From positions 3,410,001 to 3,474,000 of the forward strand of contig AP018280.1 of the NCBI GenBank assembly GCA_004296455.1: a stretch of DNA of 64,000 nucleotides. The letters are read 5' to 3'. Origin of the DNA: Calothrix sp. NIES-4101 (GTDB lineage: Bacteria; Cyanobacteriota; Cyanobacteriia; Cyanobacteriales; Nostocaceae). Below are positions 54,382 to 63,094 of this stretch, piece after piece (positions within the stretch are counted from its first letter, which is position 1; the number at the start of each line of letters is the position of its first letter). Made by a program: the position numbers and the translations under genes. The notes below the pieces were generated by a model, which saw only the letters and a list, made by a program, of their open reading frames with translations, was not told the origin of the DNA and did not search any database.

Positions 54382-55335
54382 ATGGCAGGTGCTTCAACCA
54401 TTCAACTGCCCAATATCGAAAGTGCGATCGCACTTGCTGGTAAGCTGGAAGAAAATCTCAAACTCTTATCCCGTTATACTGGGGCTAGCCTGGTTTTACG
54501 CGGACAAGAATTGGTAATTACTGGGACAGAAAAACAAGTTGAACGAGCGGCAAATCTCGTCAAATCTCTCGAATATTTGTGGAGTCAAGGCAAACCTGTC
54601 TCCAGTACCGATATTTTAACGGCACTTCAAGCCCTGGATACCCAGCGTGAGGGTGATTTACAAGAATTACAGCGCGATGTGGTTGCCCGAACTCGTCGTG
54701 GAGAGGAAGTTCGTGCCAAGACTTTTCGCCAACGTCAGTATATTCAATCACTTCGCCACCAAGACTTAATTTTTTGTACTGGTCCTGCTGGTACAGGTAA
54801 AACCTTTCTAGCTGTGGTTGTGGCGGTACAAGCATTGTTAAATAACGAGTATGAAAGAATTATTCTGACTCGTCCCGCAGTAGAAGCGGGGGAAAAACTT
54901 GGTTTCTTACCTGGAGATTTGCAGCAAAAAGTCAATCCGTATTTACGTCCTCTTTATGATGCAATTAATGAGTTTATTGATTCCGAAAAAGTACCTGGAT
55001 TAATTGAAAGAGGTGTGATTGAAGTTGCTCCCCTTGCTTATATGCGTGGACGCACATTGAATAATGCCTTTGTGATTGTTGATGAAGCTCAAAATACCAC
55101 ACCTGCTCAAATGAAGATGGTTTTAACCCGGTTGGGAATGCGATCGCGAATGGTAATTACTGGTGACATGACACAGACAGATTTATTACCTAATCAAGAA
55201 TCGGGGTTAATTGTGGCATTACGCATTTTAAATGGTGTTGAGGGAATAGCATTCAGTGAATTTACGCAAAAAGATGTAGTACGGCATCCATTAGTACAAC
55301 GAATTGTGGCTGCATATGAGAAATATGAGCGATAG
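54382..55335 (+). CDS. PhoH-family ATPase
   Basis: 317 aa from ATG 54382 (a TTG five codons earlier is in frame but gives an atypical start). An N-terminal KH-like/RNA-binding segment (LKLLSRYTGASLVLRGQELV) precedes the P-loop domain: Walker A GPAGTGKTFLA, then RPAVEAGEKLGFLPGD, Walker B FVIVDEAQNTTPAQMKM, then ITGDMTQTDL. It ends with FTQKDVVRHPLVQRIVAAYE. The PhoH2-less PhoL/PhoH type is an RNA-associated ATPase often found beside ybeY and ribosome maturation genes. Here it follows ffh-rpsP-KH-rpsU, consistent with such a role. Despite the name, phosphate regulation is not implied. Confidence 0.93.
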   Translation: MAGASTIQLPNIESAIALAGKLEENLKLLSRYTGASLVLRGQELVITGTEKQVERAANLVKSLEYLWSQGKPVSSTDILTALQALDTQREGDLQELQRDVVARTRRGEEVRAKTFRQRQYIQSLRHQDLIFCTGPAGTGKTFLAVVVAVQALLNNEYERIILTRPAVEAGEKLGFLPGDLQQKVNPYLRPLYDAINEFIDSEKVPGLIERGVIEVAPLAYMRGRTLNNAFVIVDEAQNTTPAQMKMVLTRLGMRSRMVITGDMTQTDLLPNQESGLIVALRILNGVEGIAFSEFTQKDVVRHPLVQRIVAAYEKYER

Positions 55336-55421
55336 GTTATTGGTTAATGGTTAAGGAAAGTGAGTGTTAGACTATTGGGGCTAAATCGCCAATACTAGTT
55401 CTCCAAAAATATCTGGATTTT

Positions 55422-56270
55422 ATGTCTAATTCTCAATCATTCTCCAATGCTGCAAATCGCCAAAATAAAACAGTTTTGATTACAGGCGCTTCTTCAGGGA
55501 TAGGTTTAGAGGTGGCGAAAATTTTTCGAGCATCGGGTTGGAATGTAGTTGCGACTATGCGAAACCCTGAAAATTGCGAGTTGGCGCAGGATGAGAAGAT
55601 TTTGTGTTTGCCATTGGATGTTACCCGTCATGAGACGATTGAGAATACAATTGAAACTGCGATCGCTCGATTTGGTAGTATTGATGCGTTAATAAATAAT
55701 GCTGGTTATGCTCTGGTTGGTGCATTTGAAGCTTGTTCGCAGGTAGAAATCGAGCGGCAGTTTGCGACTAATGTTTTTGGGTTAATGGCTGTGACTCGTG
55801 CTATTTTGCCCCATTTTCGCGATCGGCGACAGGGTATTATTGTTAATGTTGCTTCCATTGGTGGGAAATTAACTTTTCCCCTCTATAGTCCCTATCATGC
55901 AACTAAGTGGGCAGTTGAGGGTTTTTCAGAGTCGCTTCAATATGAACTCAAGCCTTTAAATATTAAAGTCAAAATTATTGAACCAGGGCCAATTAAAACA
56001 GATTTTTACACAAGATCAATGTCTGTTGCTCAAAAACCAGGTTTGACTGATTATGATCATTATGTTGCGAGAACGTTACCGCAAATGCAGAAACCAAGTA
56101 TGGCTTCCCCACCGGAAGTTACCGCAAAGGTAGTTTATCGTGCGGTGACGGATGGTAGTTGGAAACTGCGCTATCCTGCTGGTGGTGGTGCTGGTATATT
56201 TATGGCTTTACGGAAGTTATTACCTGATGCCTTATTTCAAGCAATTATTAAAGCCGGAATTGAGCGTTAA
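55422..56270 (+). CDS. Short-chain dehydrogenase/reductase
   Basis: A 282 aa classical SDR using NAD(P)H. The cofactor loop TGASSGIG is near residue 20, NNAGYALVGAFE follows, and the catalytic Ser-Tyr-Lys are in NVASIGGKLTFPLYSPYHATKWAVEGF (YxxxK = YHATK). EPGPIKTDF closes the cofactor site. ATMRNPE after strand 2 suggests NADPH preference (Arg). The C-terminal 40 residues (WKLRYPAGGGAGIFMALRKL) form a short lid. The substrate is unknown, and the gene is not in an operon with its neighbours (86 bp after the phoH-like stop). Confidence 0.92.
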   Translation: MSNSQSFSNAANRQNKTVLITGASSGIGLEVAKIFRASGWNVVATMRNPENCELAQDEKILCLPLDVTRHETIENTIETAIARFGSIDALINNAGYALVGAFEACSQVEIERQFATNVFGLMAVTRAILPHFRDRRQGIIVNVASIGGKLTFPLYSPYHATKWAVEGFSESLQYELKPLNIKVKIIEPGPIKTDFYTRSMSVAQKPGLTDYDHYVARTLPQMQKPSMASPPEVTAKVVYRAVTDGSWKLRYPAGGGAGIFMALRKLLPDALFQAIIKAGIER

Positions 56271-56530
56271 GAAGTATCTACTAGATACTTAAATTCAAAG
56301 AACAGCTTTCCTTGGTTTTACCTTGAGGAACGAGAATTTAATAGTCTAAAGCTTTCGTCTTGATTATGAATGCTGGATTAGGCTCTGCTAACAGCATCCA
56401 CATTTTGTCATTGATTTAATCCATATTCCTTAGTTGATAAATAGTTGTTGACAGAATGATTTGAGAATTTGCATAAGCTGCTCATCCGGGGAAATAAGAG
56501 TATATGCAGAGTTAAACAGAGCAAAACAGC

Positions 56531-57049
56531 ATGAATGCGAACAAAGTAGCTTCTATAGCCATTTTATTAGTGGGAATGGGCTTATTTAATGCCAAAGCAG
56601 CAAATGCCAAACTTGCTGAAGAAGTCAAAACTCAATTGAATACACCTGCGAATCAAGTTAATATTTCTCAATCTTCACCATATACTATTGCTCAAGTTTC
56701 TAGAGCAAATTCCCCACTTTATGGAACTTGGAAGTTGAACTACAGTATTGATGGAATCCTCTATGAAAGCTTTCTAATTATGAATGGATATACAGGAGGC
56801 ATGGGAACCACATATTTTGACCCTAATATTAGAAAAACCAGAGTTATCTCTCAATATATGGAACTTGGTTCCTCTTCACAAGGACTAATTTTAATTGGTT
56901 CTAATCCAATTGATTATTACACAAACAGACCAGCAAACTATAATCCAGACAACTTTTTAATGTCGATTCAACCTAACGGCTCATTAATAGTTGTAACATG
57001 CGATCGCGCTAGTAGATGTTCTAATGTAGATATCCAAGCTGTTAAGTAA
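56531..57049 (+). CDS. Exported hypothetical protein
   Basis: 172 aa with a clear signal peptide (VASIAILLVGMGLFNAKAANA, cleavage after about residue 26). The mature part has one lipocalin- or beta-barrel-like stretch (YGTWKLNYSIDGILYESFLI; GGMGTTYFDPNIRKTR; QPNGSLIVVTCDRASRCSNV) with two cysteines near the C-terminus that could form a disulfide. I do not recognise the family. Periplasmic location is predicted. It stands alone, with ATG at 56531. Confidence 0.7.
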   Translation: MNANKVASIAILLVGMGLFNAKAANAKLAEEVKTQLNTPANQVNISQSSPYTIAQVSRANSPLYGTWKLNYSIDGILYESFLIMNGYTGGMGTTYFDPNIRKTRVISQYMELGSSSQGLILIGSNPIDYYTNRPANYNPDNFLMSIQPNGSLIVVTCDRASRCSNVDIQAVK

Positions 57050-57205
57050 TGTATTATTTTTCCAGTAATGCATAACTTTGCCTAATTAGGAAGGTTATGT
57101 ATGTAATCTTAATAATTTGCCAATTTGAATAGCAATAATGTTTGACTCTTGATAAACCGCTCTACAACTAAACCTTTCAATAATCTTCCTGGGGTTTATT
57201 TCATC

Positions 57206-57300
57206 TTCGGCTAATCAATTACAATTAAAATTTCTTCGCGTCCCCTCGTCTCTAAGTCTCCGTGCCAGTCTTAAAAATAAGTATTTAACTGGACATGATA
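57206..57300. repeat. Dispersed repeat family A, copy 2
   Basis: ttcggctaatcaattacaat...tttcttcgcgtcccctcgtc...aagtatttaactggacatga. Similar to 3676-3770 and 61750-61845, same orientation, ending 12 bp before the stop codon of the ABC ATPase gene. Confidence 0.7.
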
Positions 57301-57311
57301 TTAATTCACCC

Positions 57312-58391
57312 TTACGGATATAACTTATCCCCACTTGCCGCATCAAACACAAACAAATAGTCTAAATCCAATTCTAAATTTAACCTTTCACCTGGATGCA
57401 CATTAATGTTTCCACCTGCTTGAATATTAATCATTTCCGTCGAACCGGCTAAAGCTGTACGAATAAGAGTTTCCCTTCCCAAAGGTTCCACCACCTTCAC
57501 CTCAACAGAAATTAGAGAAGGACTAGGAGAAATAGTAATGTGTTCAGGACGAATACCCAAATCAATCTGCTGTCCAGTCGCTAGCTTCAATTGCTCTTTC
57601 ATGACTGATGAAATTGGTAAAATTTGACCAAAAACATCAAAACCATCACCCGTAAACTTAGCTGGTAAAATATTCATCGGTGGATTACCAATAAAAGTAG
57701 CCACCATTCGATTTGCAGGCTGATTATAAATTGTTTGCGGTGCACCAATTTGTTGAATTTTTCCCCGATTTAGAACCACAATCTTATCTGCTAACGTCAT
57801 TGCCTCTACTTGATCGTGAGTGACATATACCGTAGTATTACGTAGAGACTGATGCAACTGCTTTAACTCCGCCCTGGTATCGTCCCGCAATTGAGCATCA
57901 AGATTTGAGAGAGGTTCATCCAGTAAAAACACCTGGGCTTGTCGAGCGAGCGCCCTACCTAATGCTACCCGTTGTTGCTGCCCCCCGGAAAGTTGTTTGG
58001 GCTTGCGGTCTAATAAATGTTCTAATGAAAGCGATCGCGCAACTTCCCCTACCCGTTGTTGTATCACTTTGGGTTCCATTTTTCGCATCTTCATCCCAAA
58101 GGCGATATTTTCAGCAACCGACATATGGGGGTAGAGTGCGTAATTTTGAAACACCATCGCCACATCGCGCTGACGTGCAGGAATATTATTGACTAATTGT
58201 TCTCCGATGTAGAGGTTTCCGGATGTTGCATTTTCTAAACCTGCAATAGTCCGGAGAATTGTCGATTTTCCACAACCGGATGGTCCCACCAAAACCCAAA
58301 ATTCCCCATTAGGAATTTCAAAAGTGATATCTTCAATCGCCGTAACATTATTAAAGCGACGTTTGATATTTTCAAGACGAACATTTGCCAT
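57312..58391 (-). CDS. Sugar-type ABC transporter ATPase (MalK/UgpC family)
   Basis: A 359 aa cytosolic ATPase that powers an ABC importer for sugars, glycerol-3-phosphate or a similar solute. Walker A is GPSGCGKST (36-44), then the Q-loop VFQNYALYPHMSV, signature LSGGQQQRV, Walker B VFLLDEPLSNLD and switch VTHDQVEAMTLAD. Residues 235-359 form the MalK-type OB/TOBE regulatory domain (GIRPEHITI; HPGERLNLELDLDYLFVFDA). No permease or binding-protein genes are next to it; in cyanobacteria a single such ATPase often serves several importers. ATG is preceded by a GGAGGAGG-like purine run. Confidence 0.93.
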   Translation of the reverse strand: MANVRLENIKRRFNNVTAIEDITFEIPNGEFWVLVGPSGCGKSTILRTIAGLENATSGNLYIGEQLVNNIPARQRDVAMVFQNYALYPHMSVAENIAFGMKMRKMEPKVIQQRVGEVARSLSLEHLLDRKPKQLSGGQQQRVALGRALARQAQVFLLDEPLSNLDAQLRDDTRAELKQLHQSLRNTTVYVTHDQVEAMTLADKIVVLNRGKIQQIGAPQTIYNQPANRMVATFIGNPPMNILPAKFTGDGFDVFGQILPISSVMKEQLKLATGQQIDLGIRPEHITISPSPSLISVEVKVVEPLGRETLIRTALAGSTEMINIQAGGNINVHPGERLNLELDLDYLFVFDAASGDKLYP

Positions 58392-58636
58392 TTTCCAATT
58401 GGGAGGAGGTAACGGAAATTACTGTATAGGAAACGGGAAGAGTCCCTGCACCTTAACTGTACAATTGTACCGGAGATGATTTCATTATTTGGCTTTGTCT
58501 TAAAACTGCTTAGTAATTTAATACTCGATCTCTCGGAGGCGATCGCATTCTCACACAACAAGTATTCGACTGTAAAGCCAGTTAGTTTCTAGGCAATCTT
58601 TTACTTGAAATTACCAATTTCTTTATACATTCATGT

Positions 58637-58960
58637 TTAGAGAACTCCACAAAAAAGATGATCCCATGACGAGCCGGGTTTCGTAAAAATTTCAACAAAC
58701 CATTTTTTGAGATGCGGAAGACGAAGGATTTGTTTTTCAACTTCTGCCATAGCCTCAGTTGTGAGTTTAACTCCTGTGGAGTAAACTTTTTTGATCAATG
58801 TCACAACCAGATTTTGACGTTTAATTACCCTTTTTCTATCATCCCTTATTAGTGGATCAATTATTCTGTGGAGACCTCTTATGTACTTGAAACAGTAGAT
58901 GCCTCGTTGAAGGACTCACTCAACTTTTGCGCGTTTAAATTGGCTTTTTCTGCATTTCAT
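58637..58960 (-). pseudogene. Degraded gene with an in-frame stop, identity unknown (transposase-like?)
   Basis: From ATG 58960 the frame reads MKCRKSQFKRAKVE, then TGA (58916-58918). It then stays open for 92 codons to TAA at 58637: VLQRGIYCFKYIRGLHRIID, then LIRDDRKRVIKRQNLVVTLI, STGVKLTTEAMAEVEKQILR and KKWFVEIFTKPGSSWDHLFC. The open run is long for this AT-rich DNA and looks protein-like. The YSTGVKLTTEAM/KKWFVEI pattern faintly recalls transposase C-termini, but I cannot assign it. It lies 60 bp after gun4. The rest of 58392-58636 is empty apart from a promoter for the ABC gene. Confidence 0.45.
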
Positions 58961-59019
58961 GCGAACTGGATTCAACAATTAGATTGCTGGGATTAATAAT
59001 GAGAGGTATAGTCCAGCTA

Positions 59020-59742
59020 TTAGGAGTTTTTAGATTCCCAAGCAGGGTGAGTAAACAACGCCGCAATAACTCGCACACCTCGTAACTGATTCGATAGTGG
59101 TAAATGTCCTCTAGGTGCATTCAAATCCCAAGTAAAACCATTTGGGTAACGTGTCCAATTGTTACCATCCTTCCAACCAATTTTTGTCCAGAGATTATCC
59201 CAGTTTTTCCCCTGTGCGAGCCAAATTTCCCGTTGGACTGTGAAGCCAAATTTCCCTTCGGAATGAACTATCCATAATTTATTGATGGTGTGTAAATCCG
59301 TCACGGGGAAGCTATCGACTTCGGTAAAATACAACCATTTGCGTTGAGATGCGCTTTCACCCGCCACCTCACACATCTTTTGAATTGTCATTTTATCTGC
59401 GGCTTCAAAATCCTGTTTTGCTAGCAATTGCTGTAGAGGTTGATAATTAATCCCACAATCCGATTTGAGTGGGACTACACCTTCAGGAAAATGGGTTTGT
59501 AAAAAATCTGTGGTTTTATCGGAGTTGGCGTTTAACAAAAGTTGATAAATCTTACCATCAAGCCATGTTGCGGGGTTTTCACGGCGAGTGTATAAAAATT
59601 CCATGAGGATATCGAATCCACCGTCACCCAAACCAGCCAACTGGGGGATCAGTTGTTGTTGGACTTTTTCAGACCCATCGACTAACTGAGCGCGGAGAGC
59701 ATCGATATCGCTTGTATTGCCTGATAAAGTCATAGAGTCCAT
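59020..59742 (-). CDS. gun4: GUN4 tetrapyrrole-binding regulator of Mg-chelatase
   Basis: 240 aa. It binds protoporphyrin IX and Mg-protoporphyrin and stimulates the ChlH subunit of magnesium chelatase, controlling chlorophyll synthesis. The N-terminal helical bundle (residues 1-85; LRAQLVDGSEKVQQQLIPQL; WLDGKIYQLLLNANSDKT) is the cyanobacterial extension. The GUN4 core (90-235) shows YQPLQQLLAKQDFEAADKMT, then KWLYFTEVDSFPVTDLHTIN, LWIVHSEGKFGFTVQREIWL and the porphyrin-cleft loop PRGHLPL. Full domain architecture marks the genuine GUN4 rather than one of the fused GUN4-like proteins. Monocistronic, ATG at 59742. Confidence 0.96.
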   Translation of the reverse strand: MDSMTLSGNTSDIDALRAQLVDGSEKVQQQLIPQLAGLGDGGFDILMEFLYTRRENPATWLDGKIYQLLLNANSDKTTDFLQTHFPEGVVPLKSDCGINYQPLQQLLAKQDFEAADKMTIQKMCEVAGESASQRKWLYFTEVDSFPVTDLHTINKLWIVHSEGKFGFTVQREIWLAQGKNWDNLWTKIGWKDGNNWTRYPNGFTWDLNAPRGHLPLSNQLRGVRVIAALFTHPAWESKNS

Positions 59743-60232
59743 CTGCCTGATAAGTTCTAGATTCTGGATTAAGGATTTTTGAGTTTCACATTTTAGATTA
59801 ACTCATAGAAGTGGCTGATATCAAAGCTTAAAGTCGAAAATTTCGTGAGTTCAAGGCAAAATAAGATTGGGAGAGCCTAACCGAATTATACCGTGGCTAC
59901 TGCTGCACTTTGGTGTAACTGTTATCCTAGGGGAGAAACCAGAGCATAAAATTCCCCAATTCATCAGCAAATAAGCAATTAATCAAAAACTAGCATCCTG
60001 TTATATAATCTCTTCAGGCTTAATTAATATTTAATTTGAGCCGAATTTGCATGTTCGAGATGCACTTGCTGAATAATGGTATCTCTGCGCTTCATGACTA
60101 TGTAAGAATAAGTTTGGCAAATTTTAGGTTTAGAAAATCTGCGTTTACCCAAAATTAAAGATTTTATCCTCCCAGCCTGAATAAACCTGGGAAATATTGT
60201 GTTGCGGCAAAAATATCAGGAGAATATTGTAG
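59743..60232. other. Divergent promoter region of gun4 and icd
   Basis: 490 bp with no gene. A TATAAT box lies at 60004-60009. I looked for an NtcA site (GTA-N8-TAC), expected for icd in cyanobacteria, at the right spacing and did not find an exact one. The long icd leader (over 200 nt if this box is used) holds no structure I recognise. Confidence 0.4.
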
Positions 60233-61654
60233 ATGTACGAAAAAATTACCCCCCCAACAACGGGAGAAAAAATTACTTTCAAAAACGGTGAACCAATTGT
60301 TCCCGATAACCCAATTATTCCGTTTATTAGAGGAGACGGTACGGGAATTGATATCTGGCCTGCTACACAGAAAGTATTAGATGCAGCAGTGGAGTCTGCG
60401 TACAAAGGTAAACGCAAGATTAGCTGGTTCAAAGTCTATGCGGGTGATGAAGCTTGCGACTTATACGGAACATATCAGTATTTACCTCAAGACACACTGA
60501 CTGCGATCACCGAATATGGTGTTGCCATCAAAGGGCCACTGACTACACCCGTGGGTGGTGGGATTCGCTCTTTAAATGTGGCATTACGTCAAATATTTGA
60601 CCTCTATGCTTGCGTGCGCCCCTGTCGTTATTATGCTGGAACCCCTTCCCCCCACAAGTCTCCAGAAAAACTCGATGTCATTGTTTATCGGGAAAATACT
60701 GAAGATATATATTTGGGGATTGAATGGAAGCAAGGTAGCGAAATCGGTACTAAATTAATTAAACTCCTGAACGAAGAACTGATTCCTGCAACTCCTGAAC
60801 ATGGGAAAAAACAAATTCCCCTCGATGCGGGTATTGGGATCAAACCCATTAGTAAAACAGGTTCGCAACGTCTAGTACGCCGAGCCATGAAACATGCTTT
60901 GACACTACCGAAAGCCAAGCAAATGGTCACTTTGGTACACAAAGGCAACATCATGAAATATACCGAAGGTGCATTTCGCGATTGGGGTTACGAACTCGCA
61001 ACCAGTGAGTTTCGCAACGAATGCGTCACGGAAAGGGAATCTTGGATTTTAGAAAATAAAGAAAAAAATCCCAATATTTCTTCAGAAGATAACGCCCGAA
61101 AAATTGACCCTGGTTTTGATAACTTAACTCAGGAAAAGAAAACACAAATTGTCAAGGAAGTTGAAACAGTTCTTAATACAATTTGGTCAACCCACGGTGA
61201 GGGCAAATGGAAAGATAAAATCATGGTAAACGATCGCATTGCCGATAGTATTTTCCAACAAATCCAAACCCGTCCCGATGAATATTCCATCTTGGCAACT
61301 ATGAACCTGAATGGAGATTACTTATCGGATGCAGCAGCAGCCATCGTTGGCGGTTTGGGAATGGGACCAGGGGCAAATATTGGTGATGCCTGTGCAGTAT
61401 TTGAAGCTACCCACGGAACCGCACCTAAACATGCAGGTTTAGATAAAATCAATCCTGGCTCAGTCATATTATCTGGCGTAATGATGCTGGAATATATGGG
61501 TTGGCAAGAAGCCGCCGACTTAATCAAAAAAGGCTTAGGTTCTGCGATCGCTCAAGGCAAAGTCACTTATGATTTAGCTAGATTAATGGAACCACCGGTA
61601 AAAGAGTTAAAATGTTCGGAGTTTGCCGAGGCAATAATTAAGTCTTTTACATAA
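60233..61654 (+). CDS. icd: NADP-dependent isocitrate dehydrogenase
   Basis: 473 aa. Oxidatively decarboxylates isocitrate to 2-oxoglutarate, which in cyanobacteria is the carbon skeleton and signal for ammonium assimilation. Substrate residues are visible in [20 protein letters not shown], which contains the phosphorylatable-type Ser. [67 protein letters not shown] and [11 protein letters not shown] follow. An insertion of about 45 residues relative to E. coli ([20 protein letters not shown] region) is characteristic of cyanobacterial Icd. ATG follows AGGAGAATATTGTAG. Confidence 0.97.
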   Translation: MYEKITPPTTGEKITFKNGEPIVPDNPIIPFIRGDGTGIDIWPATQKVLDAAVESAYKGKRKISWFKVYAGDEACDLYGTYQYLPQDTLTAITEYGVAIKGPLTTPVGGGIRSLNVALRQIFDLYACVRPCRYYAGTPSPHKSPEKLDVIVYRENTEDIYLGIEWKQGSEIGTKLIKLLNEELIPATPEHGKKQIPLDAGIGIKPISKTGSQRLVRRAMKHALTLPKAKQMVTLVHKGNIMKYTEGAFRDWGYELATSEFRNECVTERESWILENKEKNPNISSEDNARKIDPGFDNLTQEKKTQIVKEVETVLNTIWSTHGEGKWKDKIMVNDRIADSIFQQIQTRPDEYSILATMNLNGDYLSDAAAAIVGGLGMGPGANIGDACAVFEATHGTAPKHAGLDKINPGSVILSGVMMLEYMGWQEAADLIKKGLGSAIAQGKVTYDLARLMEPPVKELKCSEFAEAIIKSFT

Positions 61655-61688
61655 AAATAGGGAAATGCAGGGGTTAGGAGTCGTGTCA

Positions 61689-61737
61689 GGTTCGCCTAAA
61701 TTACTGGGATAAAATAGACGCGGAGATGGGGAGATAG
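61689..61737. repeat. Dispersed repeat family B, copy 4
   Basis: ggttcgcctaaattactggg...gacgcggagatggggaga; here family B is followed at once by family A, and the GACGCGGAGA piece is partly complementary to the TCTCCGCGTC piece of A, so the two could fold together. Confidence 0.6.
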
Positions 61738-61749
61738 AGTGTTACTATG

Positions 61750-61845
61750 TTCGGCTAATCACTTACAATTACAATTTCTCCGCGTCCCCGCGTCTCTAAG
61801 CCTCCGCGTCAGCCTTAATCAAAAGTATTCAACCGGACATAATAT
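61750..61845. repeat. Dispersed repeat family A, copy 3 (runs into a gene)
   Basis: ttcggctaatcacttacaat...ctccgcgtccccgcgtctct...aagtattcaaccggacataa. Its last 17 bp overlap the 3' end of the acyltransferase gene and supply that gene's final codons and stop. Confidence 0.7.
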
Positions 61846-62404
61846 GATTCATATCACTTAAAATTCCTAACTTACGCTGCTTGATCGGGGCTGCTGGGTT
61901 TCCTGCATATACTGTCATTGGTTCTAACGATTTTCCTGCAACTCCTCCTAGTGTCAATACTGCACCTTTACCAACAGTCACACCAGGTCCAATTACTGAT
62001 TTCGCTGCAATCCAACTACTTTCATGAATATGAATTGGGGCGGGAACGAGCAAAAAATCTGGGTGATTCCAGTCATGATTTCCAGTACAAAGATATACAT
62101 TTTGGGAAATACAAACATGACTTTCAATTATTACAGTAGCAATGTTGTCAATCCAAGCATCTTCTCCAATCCAAACATAATTACCAATAATTAAACGCCA
62201 AGGAAACTTAACTCTAACTCCTGGTTTAATCCGTACTCCTTGACCAATTTTGGCACCAAATAATCGCAAGATACATACTTTGAGATTAGATACAGGTAGC
62301 CAATGATTTTCAACCAAAGGTGAACCAATAAAATACCATAATATTTGTTTCCATAAAGGTGCTCCAGGGCTATAATGACCAGTACTATAATTATTTAAAC
62401 GCAT
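61829..62404 (-). CDS. WcaF-like hexapeptide-repeat acetyltransferase
   Basis: A 191 aa O-acetyltransferase of the colanic-acid WcaF type that acetylates a sugar of an exopolysaccharide from acetyl-CoA. Left-handed beta-helix repeats are seen from about 50 (FGAKIGQGVRIKPGVRVKFP; IIGNYVWIGEDAWIDNIATV). The catalytic His lies in CTGNHDWNHPDF, and the acetyl-CoA end is IIGPGVTVGKGAVL-like (SVIGPGVTVGKGAVLTLGGV; VYAGNPAAPIKQR). The final residues NHIMSG are encoded by a dispersed repeat. It overlaps the YdcF gene by 14 bp, so the two are translationally coupled in the minus-strand polysaccharide operon. Confidence 0.92.
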   Translation of the reverse strand: MRLNNYSTGHYSPGAPLWKQILWYFIGSPLVENHWLPVSNLKVCILRLFGAKIGQGVRIKPGVRVKFPWRLIIGNYVWIGEDAWIDNIATVIIESHVCISQNVYLCTGNHDWNHPDFLLVPAPIHIHESSWIAAKSVIGPGVTVGKGAVLTLGGVAGKSLEPMTVYAGNPAAPIKQRKLGILSDMNHIMSG

Positions 62405-62996
62405 ATAAATTCTGTTGACGAGTTTTCAAACTAGCACCAGTACGACCTGTGATAATCCAGAGAATTGAGCGACCACTGTCACGGAGAATACGTAATTTAG
62501 ATTCTTTGGGTTGCTTGGAAGGTACGGAAAGAGGAGTAAAAACAATACCTTGACTACCGAGAACAAAAGTTGCGATCGCTTTTGCTCTTGGCATGTGAAA
62601 GTCTGATGTAATCAAGTATAAATGCTGGATTTTCCGCTTTTTGAATTCTTCTACTAAAGTCGTAAAATTTGTCACAGTATCGCTGGCATGATAATCAAGG
62701 TGAAGGCGATTATCTGCTATACCTGCGGTCTGAAAAATTGTACGTGCTTCTTGAGGTACAATTCCAGTGGAAACCCAAATTTCCAATTCTGGGTAATATT
62801 TGGCAAAGTTTGCGGTGTAGACTTCACGTTCAGTTTCACCTCCAAGTGTCAGGATTGCTTGCGGTTGAGGTGCTTGCAAAGAGGTGATATAGATGCGCAC
62901 TGGAATAATAGATACTAAAAAGACAATAAAACCCGTGAAAAATAAAGTTCCATATTTTTTAGTCCAATAACTTAAACTTTTCACTCTAATTAACAT
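62391..62996 (-). CDS. YdcF/DUF218 family membrane-anchored protein
   Basis: 201 aa. One N-terminal membrane anchor (TLFFTGFIVFLVSIIPVRIY) precedes a DUF218 domain: QAILTLGGETEREVYTANFA, then VSTGIVPQEARTIFQTAGIA, LDYHASDTVTNFTTLVEEFK and LYLITSDFHMPRAKAIATFV. These include the acidic and His residues common to SanA/YdcF proteins. The family acts at the envelope (vancomycin sensitivity, polysaccharide export), but the reaction is unknown. It lies between a glycosyltransferase (98 bp upstream) and the WcaF-like gene (14 bp overlap), so a role in exopolysaccharide or envelope assembly is inferred. Confidence 0.88.
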   Translation of the reverse strand: MLIRVKSLSYWTKKYGTLFFTGFIVFLVSIIPVRIYITSLQAPQPQAILTLGGETEREVYTANFAKYYPELEIWVSTGIVPQEARTIFQTAGIADNRLHLDYHASDTVTNFTTLVEEFKKRKIQHLYLITSDFHMPRAKAIATFVLGSQGIVFTPLSVPSKQPKESKLRILRDSGRSILWIITGRTGASLKTRQQNLYAFK

Positions 62997-63094
62997 GTCC
63001 GTATTATTGATTCAAGTAGCTGATTATAACCAAAATTAATCAAGAGACAGAAGTATGCTCTATTCGGATTTGATATTCCAGTAAATCTAATTAC

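Noticed and set aside
59743-60232. NtcA-binding site upstream of icd
   Set aside because: No exact GTA-N8-TAC was found at suitable spacing from the TATAAT box.
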